44,577 bases of DNA, taken from assembly GCA_024228495.1 (NCBI GenBank), contig JAAETJ010000054.1, forward strand, positions 1 to 44,577. Reading direction: 5' to 3'. Shown here one piece after another: positions 36,259 through 44,577 of the stretch. This DNA is from a bacterium. GTDB lineage: Bacteria; Pseudomonadota; Alphaproteobacteria; Rhizobiales; JAKIUO01. The translations under genes were made by a program, and so were the position numbers. Every line of letters begins with the position of its first letter. Position 1 is the first letter of the stretch. Below the pieces are notes generated by a model that was not told the DNA's origin, ran no database searches, and worked only from the letters and a program-made list of their open reading frames with translations.

Positions 36259-36474
36259 TTAAGAGCAGGATACATTTTCCATTGAGTTTTTTATACCATG
36301 ACGTCCTGGAGCCAAACAGTCCACAGTGCGGTTAGAAGCGCTTGGCTCCCAGCGCATATGCATATTGAGCTTGTCCCATCCCGCAACATTGACCACACGA
36401 AAACTGCCCGGGCCAATGATAGCAAGAAGAACCTTGCATTCACCAAGACTACTGTTGAGTACAGTCCTACTCAA
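36259..36474 (-). CDS. Possible 71-residue protein downstream of sucC
   Basis: A TTG-initiated frame starting 8 bp after the sucC stop, same strand. It reads naturally (ECKVLLAIIGPGSFRVVNVA, then WDKLNMHMRWEPS), but there is no clear ribosome site and the first codons lie in the post-sucC hairpin. A second minus frame (36060-36275) overlaps its end. It may be a remnant of an inserted gene. Confidence 0.27.
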   Translation of the reverse strand: MSRTVLNSSLGECKVLLAIIGPGSFRVVNVAGWDKLNMHMRWEPSASNRTVDCLAPGRHGIKNSMENVSCS

Positions 36475-36476
36475 CA
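36453..36476 (-). repeat. Hairpin immediately downstream of sucC
   Basis: TGTTGAGTA (36453-36461) and TACTCAACA (36468-36476) form a perfect 9-bp stem with a 6-nt loop, 6 bp after the sucC stop. No T-run follows on the minus strand. An RNA-stabilising or processing stem is more likely than a terminator. Confidence 0.6.
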
Positions 36477-36482
36477 GACTTG

Positions 36483-37649
36483 TTAACTCCCCTGCACAGC
36501 CGCTACAACCTTCTTGGCGGCATCGCCCAGATCATCGGCGGGAATAATCGCAAGGCCGCTGTCTTCGAGTATTGCCTTGCCAAGCGCAACATTTGTGCCC
36601 TCTAACCGCACGACCAGTGGCACGGTGATATTCATCTGCTTAGCGGCGTCGACAATGCCCTCGGCGATGATATCGCAGCGCATGATACCGCCAAAAATAT
36701 TTACCATGATACCTTCGACATTGGGGTCAGAGAGGATAATTTTAAAAGCGTTCAAAACCTGCTCTTTGGTGGCCCCGCCGCCAACATCAAGAAAGTTGGC
36801 CGGGGAAGCCCCCTCTAGCTTGATGATGTCCATGGTACCCATGGCCAGACCCGCACCATTGACCATGCAGCCAATATTGCCATCCAGTTTGACATAGTTG
36901 AGGTCAAAGCTACTAGCCAGCAGCTCGGTTGGCTCTTCTTCGTCAAGATCGCGCAGCTCCAGGATATCCTTGTGTCGGAACAAGGCGTTATCATCGAAAC
37001 CCATCTTGGCATCCAGGATCAACAGCTCGCCAGATTTGGTGACGACAAGCGGATTGATCTCAATCAAGGACGCATCTTTTTCAAGAAACAGATTGTAGAG
37101 CCCACCGATCAAACGGATGCACTGCTTGAAGGCATCACCTGAAAGCCCCAGTGCAAAAGCGATCTGGCGGCCATGAAACCCGGAGATGCCACTGGCAGGG
37201 TCAACATCGATCGAGATAATTTTTTCAGGGGTGCTGGCGGCCACTTCTTCAATGTCCATGCCGCCTTCGGTGGAAGCGATAAAGCTGACGCGCGAGGTGG
37301 CACGATCAAGTAGCACCGAGAGATAAAGCTCGCGATCAATCGAGCTGCCCTCTTCCACATAAATGCGAGAGACCTTTTTGCCCGCTGGACCAGTTTGATG
37401 GGTGACCAGCTGCATGCCGAGAATATCGTTTGCATGAGTTTTGACATCGTCCACCGACTTGGCGATCTTGACGCCGCCGCCCTTGCCGCGCCCACCGGCA
37501 TGCACCTGCGCTTTGACAACCCAAAGATCGCCGCCGATCTCACCGGCCGCAGCCACAGCCTCATCAACACTCAAGGCCATAATTCCCTTGGCCGTCGGCA
37601 AACCATGCGCCTTCATTAGTTCCTTGGCCTGATATTCGTGGATATTCAT
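36483..37649 (-). CDS. sucC: Succinyl-CoA synthetase beta subunit
   Basis: A 388-residue ATP-grasp subunit. [18 protein letters not shown] is the canonical start, [14 protein letters not shown] the nucleotide-binding loop, [12 protein letters not shown] and [14 protein letters not shown] the later motifs, and [17 protein letters not shown] the C-terminal CoA-ligase part. GGAG precedes the ATG at 37649. It lies 123 bp downstream of mdh in the same direction, the usual alphaproteobacterial order mdh-sucC-sucD, with a 91-bp inverted-repeat element in the mdh-sucC gap. Confidence 0.97.
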   Translation of the reverse strand: MNIHEYQAKELMKAHGLPTAKGIMALSVDEAVAAAGEIGGDLWVVKAQVHAGGRGKGGGVKIAKSVDDVKTHANDILGMQLVTHQTGPAGKKVSRIYVEEGSSIDRELYLSVLLDRATSRVSFIASTEGGMDIEEVAASTPEKIISIDVDPASGISGFHGRQIAFALGLSGDAFKQCIRLIGGLYNLFLEKDASLIEINPLVVTKSGELLILDAKMGFDDNALFRHKDILELRDLDEEEPTELLASSFDLNYVKLDGNIGCMVNGAGLAMGTMDIIKLEGASPANFLDVGGGATKEQVLNAFKIILSDPNVEGIMVNIFGGIMRCDIIAEGIVDAAKQMNITVPLVVRLEGTNVALGKAILEDSGLAIIPADDLGDAAKKVVAAVQGS

Positions 37650-37672
37650 GAGGTTCTCCTTCAGCAATCATT

Positions 37673-37763
37673 TGTAGGGTGCAATACATTGTACCGTTGC
37701 GATCTCTCAACAGACACTGTGCACTTTAGTTAGGCGATACGGCACAATACATTGCGCCCTACA
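37673..37763. repeat. 91-bp inverted-repeat (MITE-like) element between mdh and sucC
   Basis: A 24-bp arm at 37673-37696 matches the reverse complement of 37740-37763 at 20 of 24 positions. All four mismatches can be G-T wobbles on one strand or the other, three of them in the minus-strand transcript. The arms begin TGTAGGG. It sits wholly between two co-oriented genes and so would be transcribed as a long stem-loop. No obvious target duplication is visible. Confidence 0.75.
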
Positions 37764-37772
37764 GCTCCAGCA

Positions 37773-38771
<999 letters not shown>

Positions 38772-38914
38772 TCAAGGGACCGTGTAATTAACGGGGATAC
38801 ACATCAAAGACAGGCGCAAGGTGCCACAATGGACGCGCGCTTGCAACAGTTACGGGAGCTCTTTTTCACGAGCTGGAGAGGGCGAAAAGCATGGCAAATA
38901 TATGAAGAGGCAAT

Positions 38915-39178
38915 TTACGGCTTTAATGATGCAAGCTTTGCCCCGAAACCGATGAACACAACACCTGTCACACCCTTGAGCCAGCGCTGAAACGAACTGT
39001 TGCGAGCCGCTCCCGTCAATCGGGAGGAGAGCAGGACCATTGCCGAAAACCACACAAGATTCAATATGGAATGAACAAACACCAGAGTGAATGACGTGCC
39101 GAGCACCCCCTGGGCTTGCGATATAAACTGCGGGAAAGCAGCCATGTAAAACACAGCCAGCGCATAGACGCCCCCTAT
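38915..39178 (-). pseudogene. LysE-family exporter, C-terminal remnant
   Basis: The minus-strand frame reads VYALAVFYMAAFPQFISQAQ, a Leu/Val-rich helix, then FQRWLKGVTGVVFIGFGAKL and a stop. This is the C-terminal third to half of a LysE/RhtB amino-acid exporter (family stretch FxxAFLPQF followed by two helices). Nothing of the N-terminal helices exists upstream: the homology stops at the tlpA stop codon. An internal GTG at 39154 could start a short product, but a functional exporter is not possible. Confidence 0.72.
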
Positions 39179-39870
39179 AACCTCTTTTCTTCCTCCTGAT
39201 TCCTAGTGGTTTTTGTCGATGCAATCGCTGCTTCAATAAAGGCAAAGGCATCTTCTGACGCCCATTCAGCCGGCCCGGCAATGCGCCCGAGTTCTTGACC
39301 ATGGGGACCGATCAACAAGGTGGTTGGCATGCCAAAGGCGCGCAATTTTGGCGCCAGGCGACCGGTTTTGTCAATATAAAGGGTCAGGTGCTTGACATTA
39401 ATCTTGTTAAAAAATCGTCGAGGCTTTTTGAGACCACCACGATCAATACTAATGGTCAGCATCTCAAAAGGCTGATCTTGATATTTGTTTTTCAGCGCAT
39501 CGAGCCAGGGCATTTCGTGACGACACGGACCGCACCAGGTGGCCCACAGATTGAGCAGAACCACTTTACCGCGTAACTCTTTCAATGAATGATCGGTGCC
39601 CGCTTCATCCACATAGGTAAACTCTGGAACGGGCTTTGGTTTTTTATACACAAAAAACGCCGCCAGCTTGCCGCGTGCCTTCGATTTTAATAGGTCAAAG
39701 TTCATGGCTTGCGGAGCCGCTTTTGCCTGATCACCTCCCGAACCATTGCCAACAAGGGCAATCATCCCATATACCAACGCCAGACCTATAAGTGTGGCAA
39801 GCAGGTCTGCCGTGATTGACGGGGTGCAATAGCCCTTGTCTTCATCGATGTGTTTTTTGTCAGTGCTCAT
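39175..39870 (-). CDS. tlpA: TlpA-like membrane-anchored thiol-disulfide oxidoreductase
   Basis: 231 residues. A single N-terminal membrane anchor (about 21-42) precedes a thioredoxin-like periplasmic domain with the active site WCGPC at 112-116 and the cis-Pro region [10 protein letters not shown]. It probably reduces periplasmic disulfides, for example in cytochrome c maturation, as TlpA/ResA proteins do. It is divergent from argH with a 35-bp gap, an arrangement familiar from rhizobial genomes, where the promoters must overlap the gene ends. The C-terminus is highly charged and runs directly into the LysE remnant. Confidence 0.92.
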   Translation of the reverse strand: MSTDKKHIDEDKGYCTPSITADLLATLIGLALVYGMIALVGNGSGGDQAKAAPQAMNFDLLKSKARGKLAAFFVYKKPKPVPEFTYVDEAGTDHSLKELRGKVVLLNLWATWCGPCRHEMPWLDALKNKYQDQPFEMLTISIDRGGLKKPRRFFNKINVKHLTLYIDKTGRLAPKLRAFGMPTTLLIGPHGQELGRIAGPAEWASEDAFAFIEAAIASTKTTRNQEEEKRL

Positions 39871-39905
39871 TTGTTTCTCTCAAACGGTTTAAACAGGATC
39901 AGGTC

Positions 39906-41303
39906 ATGACCAATAAAATGTGGGGCGGACGCTTTAGCGATGGACCCGCCCAGATCATGGAAGAAATCAATGCTTCCATCGGCTTCGACAAGCGTCTTTA
40001 TGCAAAGGACATTGAGGGTTCAAAGGCCCACTGCGCCATGCTGGCCAAAACGGACATCATTTCAGACCAAGATGCCCTCAAGATTGCCCAAGGTCTAGAC
40101 AAAATTTTGTTAGAAATCGAAAATGGCGATTTCAAGTTCTCGCGCCAGTTGGAAGATATTCATATGAATATTGAAGACAGATTGACCGAATTAATCGGCC
40201 CTGTTGCCGGACGGCTACACACGGCGCGCTCGCGCAATGATCAAGTGGCCACCGATTTTAAGCTCTATGTACGTGACATGATTGATCATTTTGTGGCACA
40301 GCTCGACGGACTGCAGGCGGCATTGGTTAAAAAAGCCGTTGACTTCAACGATCTGGTGATTCCCGGATTCACCCATCTGCAAACCGCGCAACCTGTGACC
40401 CTTGGACATCATTTACTGGCTTATGTAGAGATGTTTGAACGCGACCGCTCGCGCCTGCTTGATGGCCGCGCACGGCTCAACGAAAGTCCGCTTGGCGCGG
40501 CGGCTCTGGCCGGCACGCCATTTCCTATCGACCGAGATATGACCTCAAAACTACTTGGCTTTGAGCGGCCCATGGGCAACTCGCTCGATGCGGTCTCCGA
40601 TCGCGACTTTGTGCTCGAAACCCTTGCAAGCTTGTCCATCAGCGCTGTGCATCTCTCGCGCCTGTCCGAAGAGCTCGTGATCTGGGCCACAGCGCAATTT
40701 GGCTTTATCACCCTGTCGGATGGTTTTAGCACCGGATCAAGCATCATGCCGCAAAAGCGCAATCCTGACGCTGCTGAACTGGTGCGCGCCAAGGTCGGAC
40801 GTATCGCGGGTGCACTGCAAGGATTGACCATGGTCATGAAAGGTTTGCCGCTGGCCTACTCCAAGGACATGCAAGAAGATAAGGAAATGGCCTTTGATGC
40901 CTTTGACAACTATTCTTTAATGATCGCTGCCATGACCGGCATGATCACGGACCTTCAACCCAACAAGGATCGCATGACGCAAGCAGCGGCGCATGGCTAT
41001 TCAACGGCCACCGATCTGGCGGACTGGCTGGTGCGGACATTGAAAATGCCGTTTCGCAATGCCCATCATGTCACAGGCGAGATCGTCGCGCTGGCTGAAA
41101 AACAGGGAAAACGGCTGGATGAGCTGACTCTTCCCGACATGCAAAGCGTCGAACCAAAGATCGAAAAAAGTGTGCTTAAAGTGCTTTCGGTGCAACAATC
41201 CGTGGCCTCACGCACGAGCTATGGTGGCACATCGCCCACAAATGTGAAAAAAAAGGCCCAACAATGGCTTGTGAGACTGGAAAAACGCCCGCCAACAAGC
41301 TAA
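39906..41303 (+). CDS. argH: Argininosuccinate lyase
   Basis: A 465-residue fumarase/aspartase-superfamily enzyme splitting argininosuccinate to arginine and fumarate. [21 protein letters not shown] at the start, [32 protein letters not shown] with the catalytic-region His, and the signature [12 protein letters not shown] are all intact. The ATG at 39906 is chosen because the family begins [10 protein letters not shown]; the frame open further upstream overlaps tlpA. lptM follows after 104 bp and lysA after that, probably one transcription unit. Confidence 0.97.
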   Translation: MTNKMWGGRFSDGPAQIMEEINASIGFDKRLYAKDIEGSKAHCAMLAKTDIISDQDALKIAQGLDKILLEIENGDFKFSRQLEDIHMNIEDRLTELIGPVAGRLHTARSRNDQVATDFKLYVRDMIDHFVAQLDGLQAALVKKAVDFNDLVIPGFTHLQTAQPVTLGHHLLAYVEMFERDRSRLLDGRARLNESPLGAAALAGTPFPIDRDMTSKLLGFERPMGNSLDAVSDRDFVLETLASLSISAVHLSRLSEELVIWATAQFGFITLSDGFSTGSSIMPQKRNPDAAELVRAKVGRIAGALQGLTMVMKGLPLAYSKDMQEDKEMAFDAFDNYSLMIAAMTGMITDLQPNKDRMTQAAAHGYSTATDLADWLVRTLKMPFRNAHHVTGEIVALAEKQGKRLDELTLPDMQSVEPKIEKSVLKVLSVQQSVASRTSYGGTSPTNVKKKAQQWLVRLEKRPPTS

Positions 41304-41407
41304 TAGAGAAGAGCAAACTATATTTAAGAGCTTTACTGCTGTAAATATGTGGTGGCCAAACAAAGCTCTATCGGGGCCAAACAGCCCCACAAGAACAGGA
41401 ACGCCTG

Positions 41408-41581
41408 ATGACGAAAACTGCGCACATCGCTATAGGAATCATTTTTCTGGCAGTCCTTGGCCTGTCTGGCTGCGGCGTTAAAGGCCAGCTTGAGCGCCCT
41501 GCCGATGCGCCAAAGGCACCTGTTGCCGATGCTGACGGTAAAAAACCTCATCGCTCCTTTGTGCTCGATGGCTTGATATAG
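41408..41581 (+). CDS. lptM: LptM-like small lipoprotein
   Basis: A 57-residue lipoprotein between argH and lysA. The hydrophobic signal ends in the lipobox LSGC, and the mature start CGVKGQLERP matches the LptM/YifL consensus (CG-KG-L--P). AGGA precedes the ATG. LptM helps assemble the LptD-LptE LPS translocon in Escherichia coli. The position between argH and lysA is conserved in many alphaproteobacteria. The C-terminal tail (HRSFVLDGLI) is typical for this group. Confidence 0.93.
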   Translation: MTKTAHIAIGIIFLAVLGLSGCGVKGQLERPADAPKAPVADADGKKPHRSFVLDGLI

Positions 41582-41629
41582 ACTTGCTTCTCAACTAGTT
41601 TTCAAAAATCGATACAAATAAACACTATT

Positions 41630-41656
41630 TGACATCCCCGCGAAGGCTGGGATGAC
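41630..41656. repeat. VIPAFAGM-type dispersed repeat in the lysA leader
   Basis: CATCCC (41633-41638) and GGGATG (41649-41654) flank CGCGAAGGCT. On the minus strand the element reads VIPAFAGM, a well-known translation of a dispersed intergenic repeat in many proteobacteria. It lies 19 bp before the lysA start. Confidence 0.75.
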
Positions 41657-41674
41657 ACAAAGGTTGAGTTTTGC

Positions 41675-42949
41675 ATGCACCATTTCACCTATAAAGACGG
41701 CCTGCTGCACACAGAAGATGTCGACCTGACGCAATTGGCCCAAGAGATCTGCACACCTTTTTACTGCTATAGCCAGCAAACCATCGAGCGCCACTACAAG
41801 GTGTTTGACGAGGCCTTTGTTGGCCATGACACCCTTATCTGTTACGCTATGAAAGCCAATTCCAATCAGGCTATTCTCAAAGCCTTGGCACGTCTTGGGG
41901 CTGGCGTTGATGTGGTATCGGAAGGCGAGCTGCGCCGCGCTATGATTGCTGGCATCCCTGGTGAGCGCATCATGTTTTCAGGCGTTGGCAAGACCGCGCA
42001 CGAAATGGCGCTGGGTCTCAAAATGGGTATTTACTGCTTTAATGTAGAATCCGAACCAGAATTGATCGAGCTTAACCGCGTCGCCGGAAAACTGGGCAAA
42101 AAAGCCTCCGTGTCCCTGCGCATCAATCCAGATGTGGACGCCCGCACCCATGCCAAAATCTCCACCGGCAAATCTGACGATAAATTCGGCATCCCATATA
42201 TGGAGGCTTTGCGGGTCTATGAGATCGCCGCCAAGCTTCCCCATATCGAGCCCTCTGGCGTCGATATGCATATTGGCAGTCAGATCACCCAGTTACAGCC
42301 CTTTCGCGACGCTTTTACGCTATTGCGCCAGCTGGTGCGCGATCTGCGCGCCGAGGGCCACACCATCTCGCATGTCGATCTGGGCGGCGGCCTTGGTATT
42401 CCCTATGGCGATGAAAACGAGTTGCCACCACATCCTGACGATTACGCCAAAACCATCATTGAGATGATGGAAGATATTGATTGTAAGCTAATCTTCGAGC
42501 CAGGCCGCATGATCACCGGCAATGCAGGTATTCTGGTTACCCGTGTGCTCTATATCAAGCAAGGCGAAAACCGCACATTCGCCATTGTAGACGCAGCCAT
42601 GAACGATCTGATCCGACCGACGCTCTATGAAGCCTGGCACGATATCTGGCCTGTAAAAAAGGCGGACAAAAACGTGCAATTACACAAGATGGATGTGGTG
42701 GGGCCAGTTTGCGAAACCGGTGACTATCTCGCCAAAGAACGCTTTTTGCCACCGCTAAAAGCCGGGGATCTCATCGCGGTGATGACCGCAGGTGCCTATG
42801 GCGCCACTCAATCAAGTACCTATAATTCACGCCCACTGATCGCCGAAGTGCTGGTCAATGGCACCCGCCACGGCCTCATCCGCCCCCGCCAAACGATCGA
42901 CGAGCTGATCGCCCTCGACGTCGTACCATGCTGGCTGGATATGGATTAA
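41675..42949 (+). CDS. lysA: Diaminopimelate decarboxylase
   Basis: A 424-residue PLP enzyme making L-lysine from meso-diaminopimelate. The PLP-binding Lys60 is in CYAMKANSNQ, the substrate/PLP loop in HIGSQITQL, SHVDLGGGLGIPY and EPGRMITGNAG, and the C-terminal active-site Cys in GPVCETGDYLAKER. AAAGG lies about 11 nt before the ATG, just after the dispersed repeat. It is the last gene of the argH-lptM-lysA run. A hairpin at 42980-43004 follows the stop. Confidence 0.97.
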   Translation: MHHFTYKDGLLHTEDVDLTQLAQEICTPFYCYSQQTIERHYKVFDEAFVGHDTLICYAMKANSNQAILKALARLGAGVDVVSEGELRRAMIAGIPGERIMFSGVGKTAHEMALGLKMGIYCFNVESEPELIELNRVAGKLGKKASVSLRINPDVDARTHAKISTGKSDDKFGIPYMEALRVYEIAAKLPHIEPSGVDMHIGSQITQLQPFRDAFTLLRQLVRDLRAEGHTISHVDLGGGLGIPYGDENELPPHPDDYAKTIIEMMEDIDCKLIFEPGRMITGNAGILVTRVLYIKQGENRTFAIVDAAMNDLIRPTLYEAWHDIWPVKKADKNVQLHKMDVVGPVCETGDYLAKERFLPPLKAGDLIAVMTAGAYGATQSSTYNSRPLIAEVLVNGTRHGLIRPRQTIDELIALDVVPCWLDMD

Positions 42950-42979
42950 TTCAGAGTTTCAATATGATCGAGGCAAATT

Positions 42980-43004
42980 ATAATGCGGTCTTTTTTCGCA
43001 TTAT
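42980..43004 (+). repeat. Hairpin after lysA
   Basis: ATAATGCG (42980-42987) and CGCATTAT (42997-43004) form a perfect 8-bp stem whose loop carries six T. The T-run is in the loop, not after the stem, so it is not a classic terminator. Confidence 0.55.
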
Positions 43005-43221
43005 TGGAGAATTTATCAGTCGATATCTGGAGCAAAAGAAAAGAACCTATTTATTGTACTTGTTTGAGTTCGTGTACTTTGCACTTATGTGTAGTAGCTC
43101 AGACTTCACCTGACATCGGTGCAAAAACCGTTACGATTTTATCGTACATTCCGCTCGCCCCTCAACAACGGACATTCATAGGTACATTTTCGATGCAGCT
43201 CCTACTTCTGTTTGGTGCCAG

Positions 43222-43372
43222 CGGTCATCACCGTTGGTTTGTATGATCAAAGATCGAATTTCAGCAATGCAGAAATAGCGGCCATTCGCCAGCGCAGCCG
43301 TGAATTGAGCTACTGAAATTTACCCGTTTCGGATATTCTCTCGACAGCTGACAAAGAGTAATCAGCATTGAA
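43222..43372 (+). repeat. Dispersed repeat, copy 2
   Basis: About 151 bp closely matching 31311-31460, same orientation. Long blocks such as 43254-43272 and 43289-43308 are identical. Changes relative to copy 1 include a stop in the frame that is open there. It ends just before the LuxR-like remnant. Confidence 0.85.
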
Positions 43373-43436
43373 CAGCCCTGATTATTCAGCACCAGCCGTT
43401 CAAGACGACGTCGCCAAAGCTTGGTTACAACAGCAT

Positions 43437-43614
43437 TCACCAACTTATTTTGAATACACTGACGAGAAGATATGAGACTATCCTGAAAGTCTCGATCTTG
43501 GAAGTGAGAAATAGCTCTTAAGTTGCTTTTTGTTTCCCCGTTAAAAAACGTGGCGCGTCGAACCGAACTCATCTGGTTGTCCGCGCTCTTCAACGTGAAG
43601 AAATTGAGTTTTAG
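43437..43614 (+). pseudogene. Probable LuxR-type HTH remnant
   Basis: At 43540-43614 one frame reads VKKRGASNRTHLVVRALQ then ends, resembling the last helices of a LuxR-family DNA-binding domain (K-LGASNRTHAVVRAL). Upstream, at about 43459, a frame reads LTRRYETILKVS, like the start of the same domain (LTxRExEILK.VS). Stops and a frame change separate them. This is short, so the assignment is tentative. Confidence 0.35.
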
Positions 43615-43986
43615 CTGACACCTACCTATAAGATACTACAGCTATACACAATATCATAAAATGACATATAGTTGAATCGCAACAGAATCTTTTTATCTGG
43701 TCTCTGCGTAAAGAAATTTATTCTGTCTTGATGTTAACATTTTTAACCAAGCGGAGAGTATTTCATGACGAACACCGGATTCGCCTTAAAAATGGCAGCA
43801 AAAAATGCCGATTTTGATGGGGGGCTGACGAGAGTTCAGCCAAATTGATGGTCAATGGTGTTTTAATGATGCACCAGCTTTACCCTCACTATTTACAAAC
43901 AAATCCAATCAAACCTTTAGCTATAAAAAGCATAATTACGCAAAGGCCACAATGGTTGTGATGCGATATCGAGGAGAAACGCTATA

Positions 43987-44577
43987 GTGTTAAAATTTTC
44001 CAAGCTGTCTTTCAAGATTACTCACCGACTGGCTATCGGCTTTGCTCTCATTGTTATCTTGCTTACTGCCTCCGTTACGGTAACGCTGTGGAAAGTGGAT
44101 ACTATCAATACAGCTACCCACCGCATTAAGGTTCTGCGCACGCCGACAGCGGCTGCAAGCGCCAATCTTACCAAGAACATCTACGCTTCACTGGCAGCGC
44201 TACGGGGATGGATGCTGACTGGAAAGGAAGCGTTCAAAACAGAAAGAGCGGCAGTCTGGGAGGATATAGGCGTCATCAGAGTCGCAATGGACGATCTCTC
44301 AACGAACTGGACCAATCCTGGAAATATCGCAGTCTGGTCAGAATTCAAGACAATCCTCGACGAATTCGCGGTAGCTCAGAGGCAGGTTGAAAGATTAGCC
44401 AATTCAGCAAATGAGCAACCGGCTACAAAAATGCTGATCGATGAAGCTGCGCCGCACGCAGTCGTCATGTTCAACAAAATCACCGAGATGATTGATCTTG
44501 AACTAGCCAATCACTCGGGATCGGACCCAGTCGGCAACCGAGTTCAGTTCCTGGGCATTATGGCCGACGTGCGCGGG
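43987..44577 (+). CDS. Methyl-accepting chemotaxis protein, 5' part (runs off window)
   Basis: A GTG start at 43987, 10 nt after GAGGAG, opens a frame that stays open for all 197 codons to the window end. TM1 is at about 15-36 (LAIGFALIVILLTASVTVTLW). A four-helix-bundle-type sensor follows, with LRTPTAAASANLTKNIYASL then AALRGWMLTG, a pattern known from bacterial chemoreceptors with 4HB/HBM ligand domains. The HAMP and signalling domains must lie beyond the window. It differs from the dCache receptor at 26123. Confidence 0.88.
   Translation, partial: MLKFSKLSFKITHRLAIGFALIVILLTASVTVTLWKVDTINTATHRIKVLRTPTAAASANLTKNIYASLAALRGWMLTGKEAFKTERAAVWEDIGVIRVAMDDLSTNWTNPGNIAVWSEFKTILDEFAVAQRQVERLANSANEQPATKMLIDEAAPHAVVMFNKITEMIDLELANHSGSDPVGNRVQFLGIMADVRG

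Larger units (their letters stand above)
35797..36482. other. Long sucC-sucD spacer with small open frames
   Basis: In most alphaproteobacteria sucC and sucD are nearly contiguous. Here 686 bp intervene. I see a plus-strand membrane frame (35990-36181), two minus-strand frames (36259-36474 and 36060-36275), and a hairpin just after sucC. No transposase remnant is recognisable. sucD either depends on transcription through this spacer or has its own promoter in it. Confidence 0.55.
42950..43986. other. Degenerate kilobase between lysA and the second chemoreceptor
   Basis: There is no intact gene longer than about 50 codons. It contains the post-lysA hairpin, a 49-codon frame at 42964-43113 (MIEANYNAVFFRIIGEF...), the second 150-bp repeat, a probable LuxR-type fragment, and a 27-codon frame at 43764-43847 preceded by a GGAGAG site. 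The pattern is of accumulated gene remains. The A/T-rich segment 43640-43760 probably holds the chemoreceptor promoter. Confidence 0.5.

Noticed and set aside
38850-39302. 150-codon minus-strand frame
   Set aside because: Out of frame with both tlpA and the recognisable LysE remnant that it covers.
43261-43593. 110-codon minus-strand frame
   Set aside because: Runs through the repeat and the antisense of the LuxR-like remnant, with unnatural composition and no ribosome site.

Overview
The window reads as chromosomal DNA of an alphaproteobacterium, most likely of the Hyphomicrobiales (Rhizobiales) type. This rests on gene order and protein style, not on a search. A thiol-disulfide TlpA-like gene lies divergent from argH, a small LptM lipoprotein and lysA. 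mdh, sucC and sucD follow one another. RpoH carries the QKKLFFNLR RpoH box. A free-standing ProX/YbaK editing protein is present, and the lysA leader holds a repeat that reads VIPAFAGM on its complement. Base composition is moderate, and most genes have clear Shine-Dalgarno sequences.

Layout. 1-2,800: a small secreted Trp-repeat protein, an IS630-type transposase remnant and the Na+/H+ antiporter nhaD. 3,000-7,900: a class I cytochrome c, then the glycolate oxidase operon glcDEF. 7,950-12,900: a 680-residue Lys/Ala/Pro-rich secreted protein with the same Trp module as the first gene, mobB, an FNR-type regulator, a CAP-domain lipoprotein and a small conserved-looking protein. 13,000-18,000: a DMT permease, a membrane protein, asd, a proline iminopeptidase, a DUF420-like membrane protein and a secreted Cys-rich orphan. 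18,100-24,400: leuB, a monooxygenase-fold protein, a tiny membrane protein, leuD, a zinc-ribbon-like orphan, ProX, a DUF2062 protein, a diacylglycerol-kinase-family protein and rpoH. 24,700-32,700: rlmN, a dCache-type chemoreceptor, flhA, an NTF2-like protein and an acyltransferase-3 membrane protein. 33,300-42,950: a large orphan membrane-anchored protein, sucD, sucC, mdh, a truncated LysE exporter, tlpA, argH, lptM and lysA. 42,950 to the end: a degenerate kilobase, then the start of a second chemoreceptor that runs off the window.

Most genes are housekeeping: TCA cycle (mdh, sucCD), Leu, Lys and Arg biosynthesis, glycolate oxidation, heat shock and translation quality control. The accessory signal lies in intergenic and orphan material. 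Two secreted basic proteins share a W-x6-W beta-hairpin-like module. A directly repeated element of about 150 bp occurs at 31.3 and 43.2 kb. A 91-bp inverted-repeat element sits between mdh and sucC, and sucC and sucD are unusually split by about 690 bp holding small reading frames. Remnants of a transposase, a LysE exporter and probably a LuxR regulator are also visible. I saw no CRISPR array, rRNA, convincing tRNA, complete insertion sequence or prophage. I do not claim a defined new defence or metabolic system; the Trp-hairpin proteins and the dispersed repeats are the best leads.
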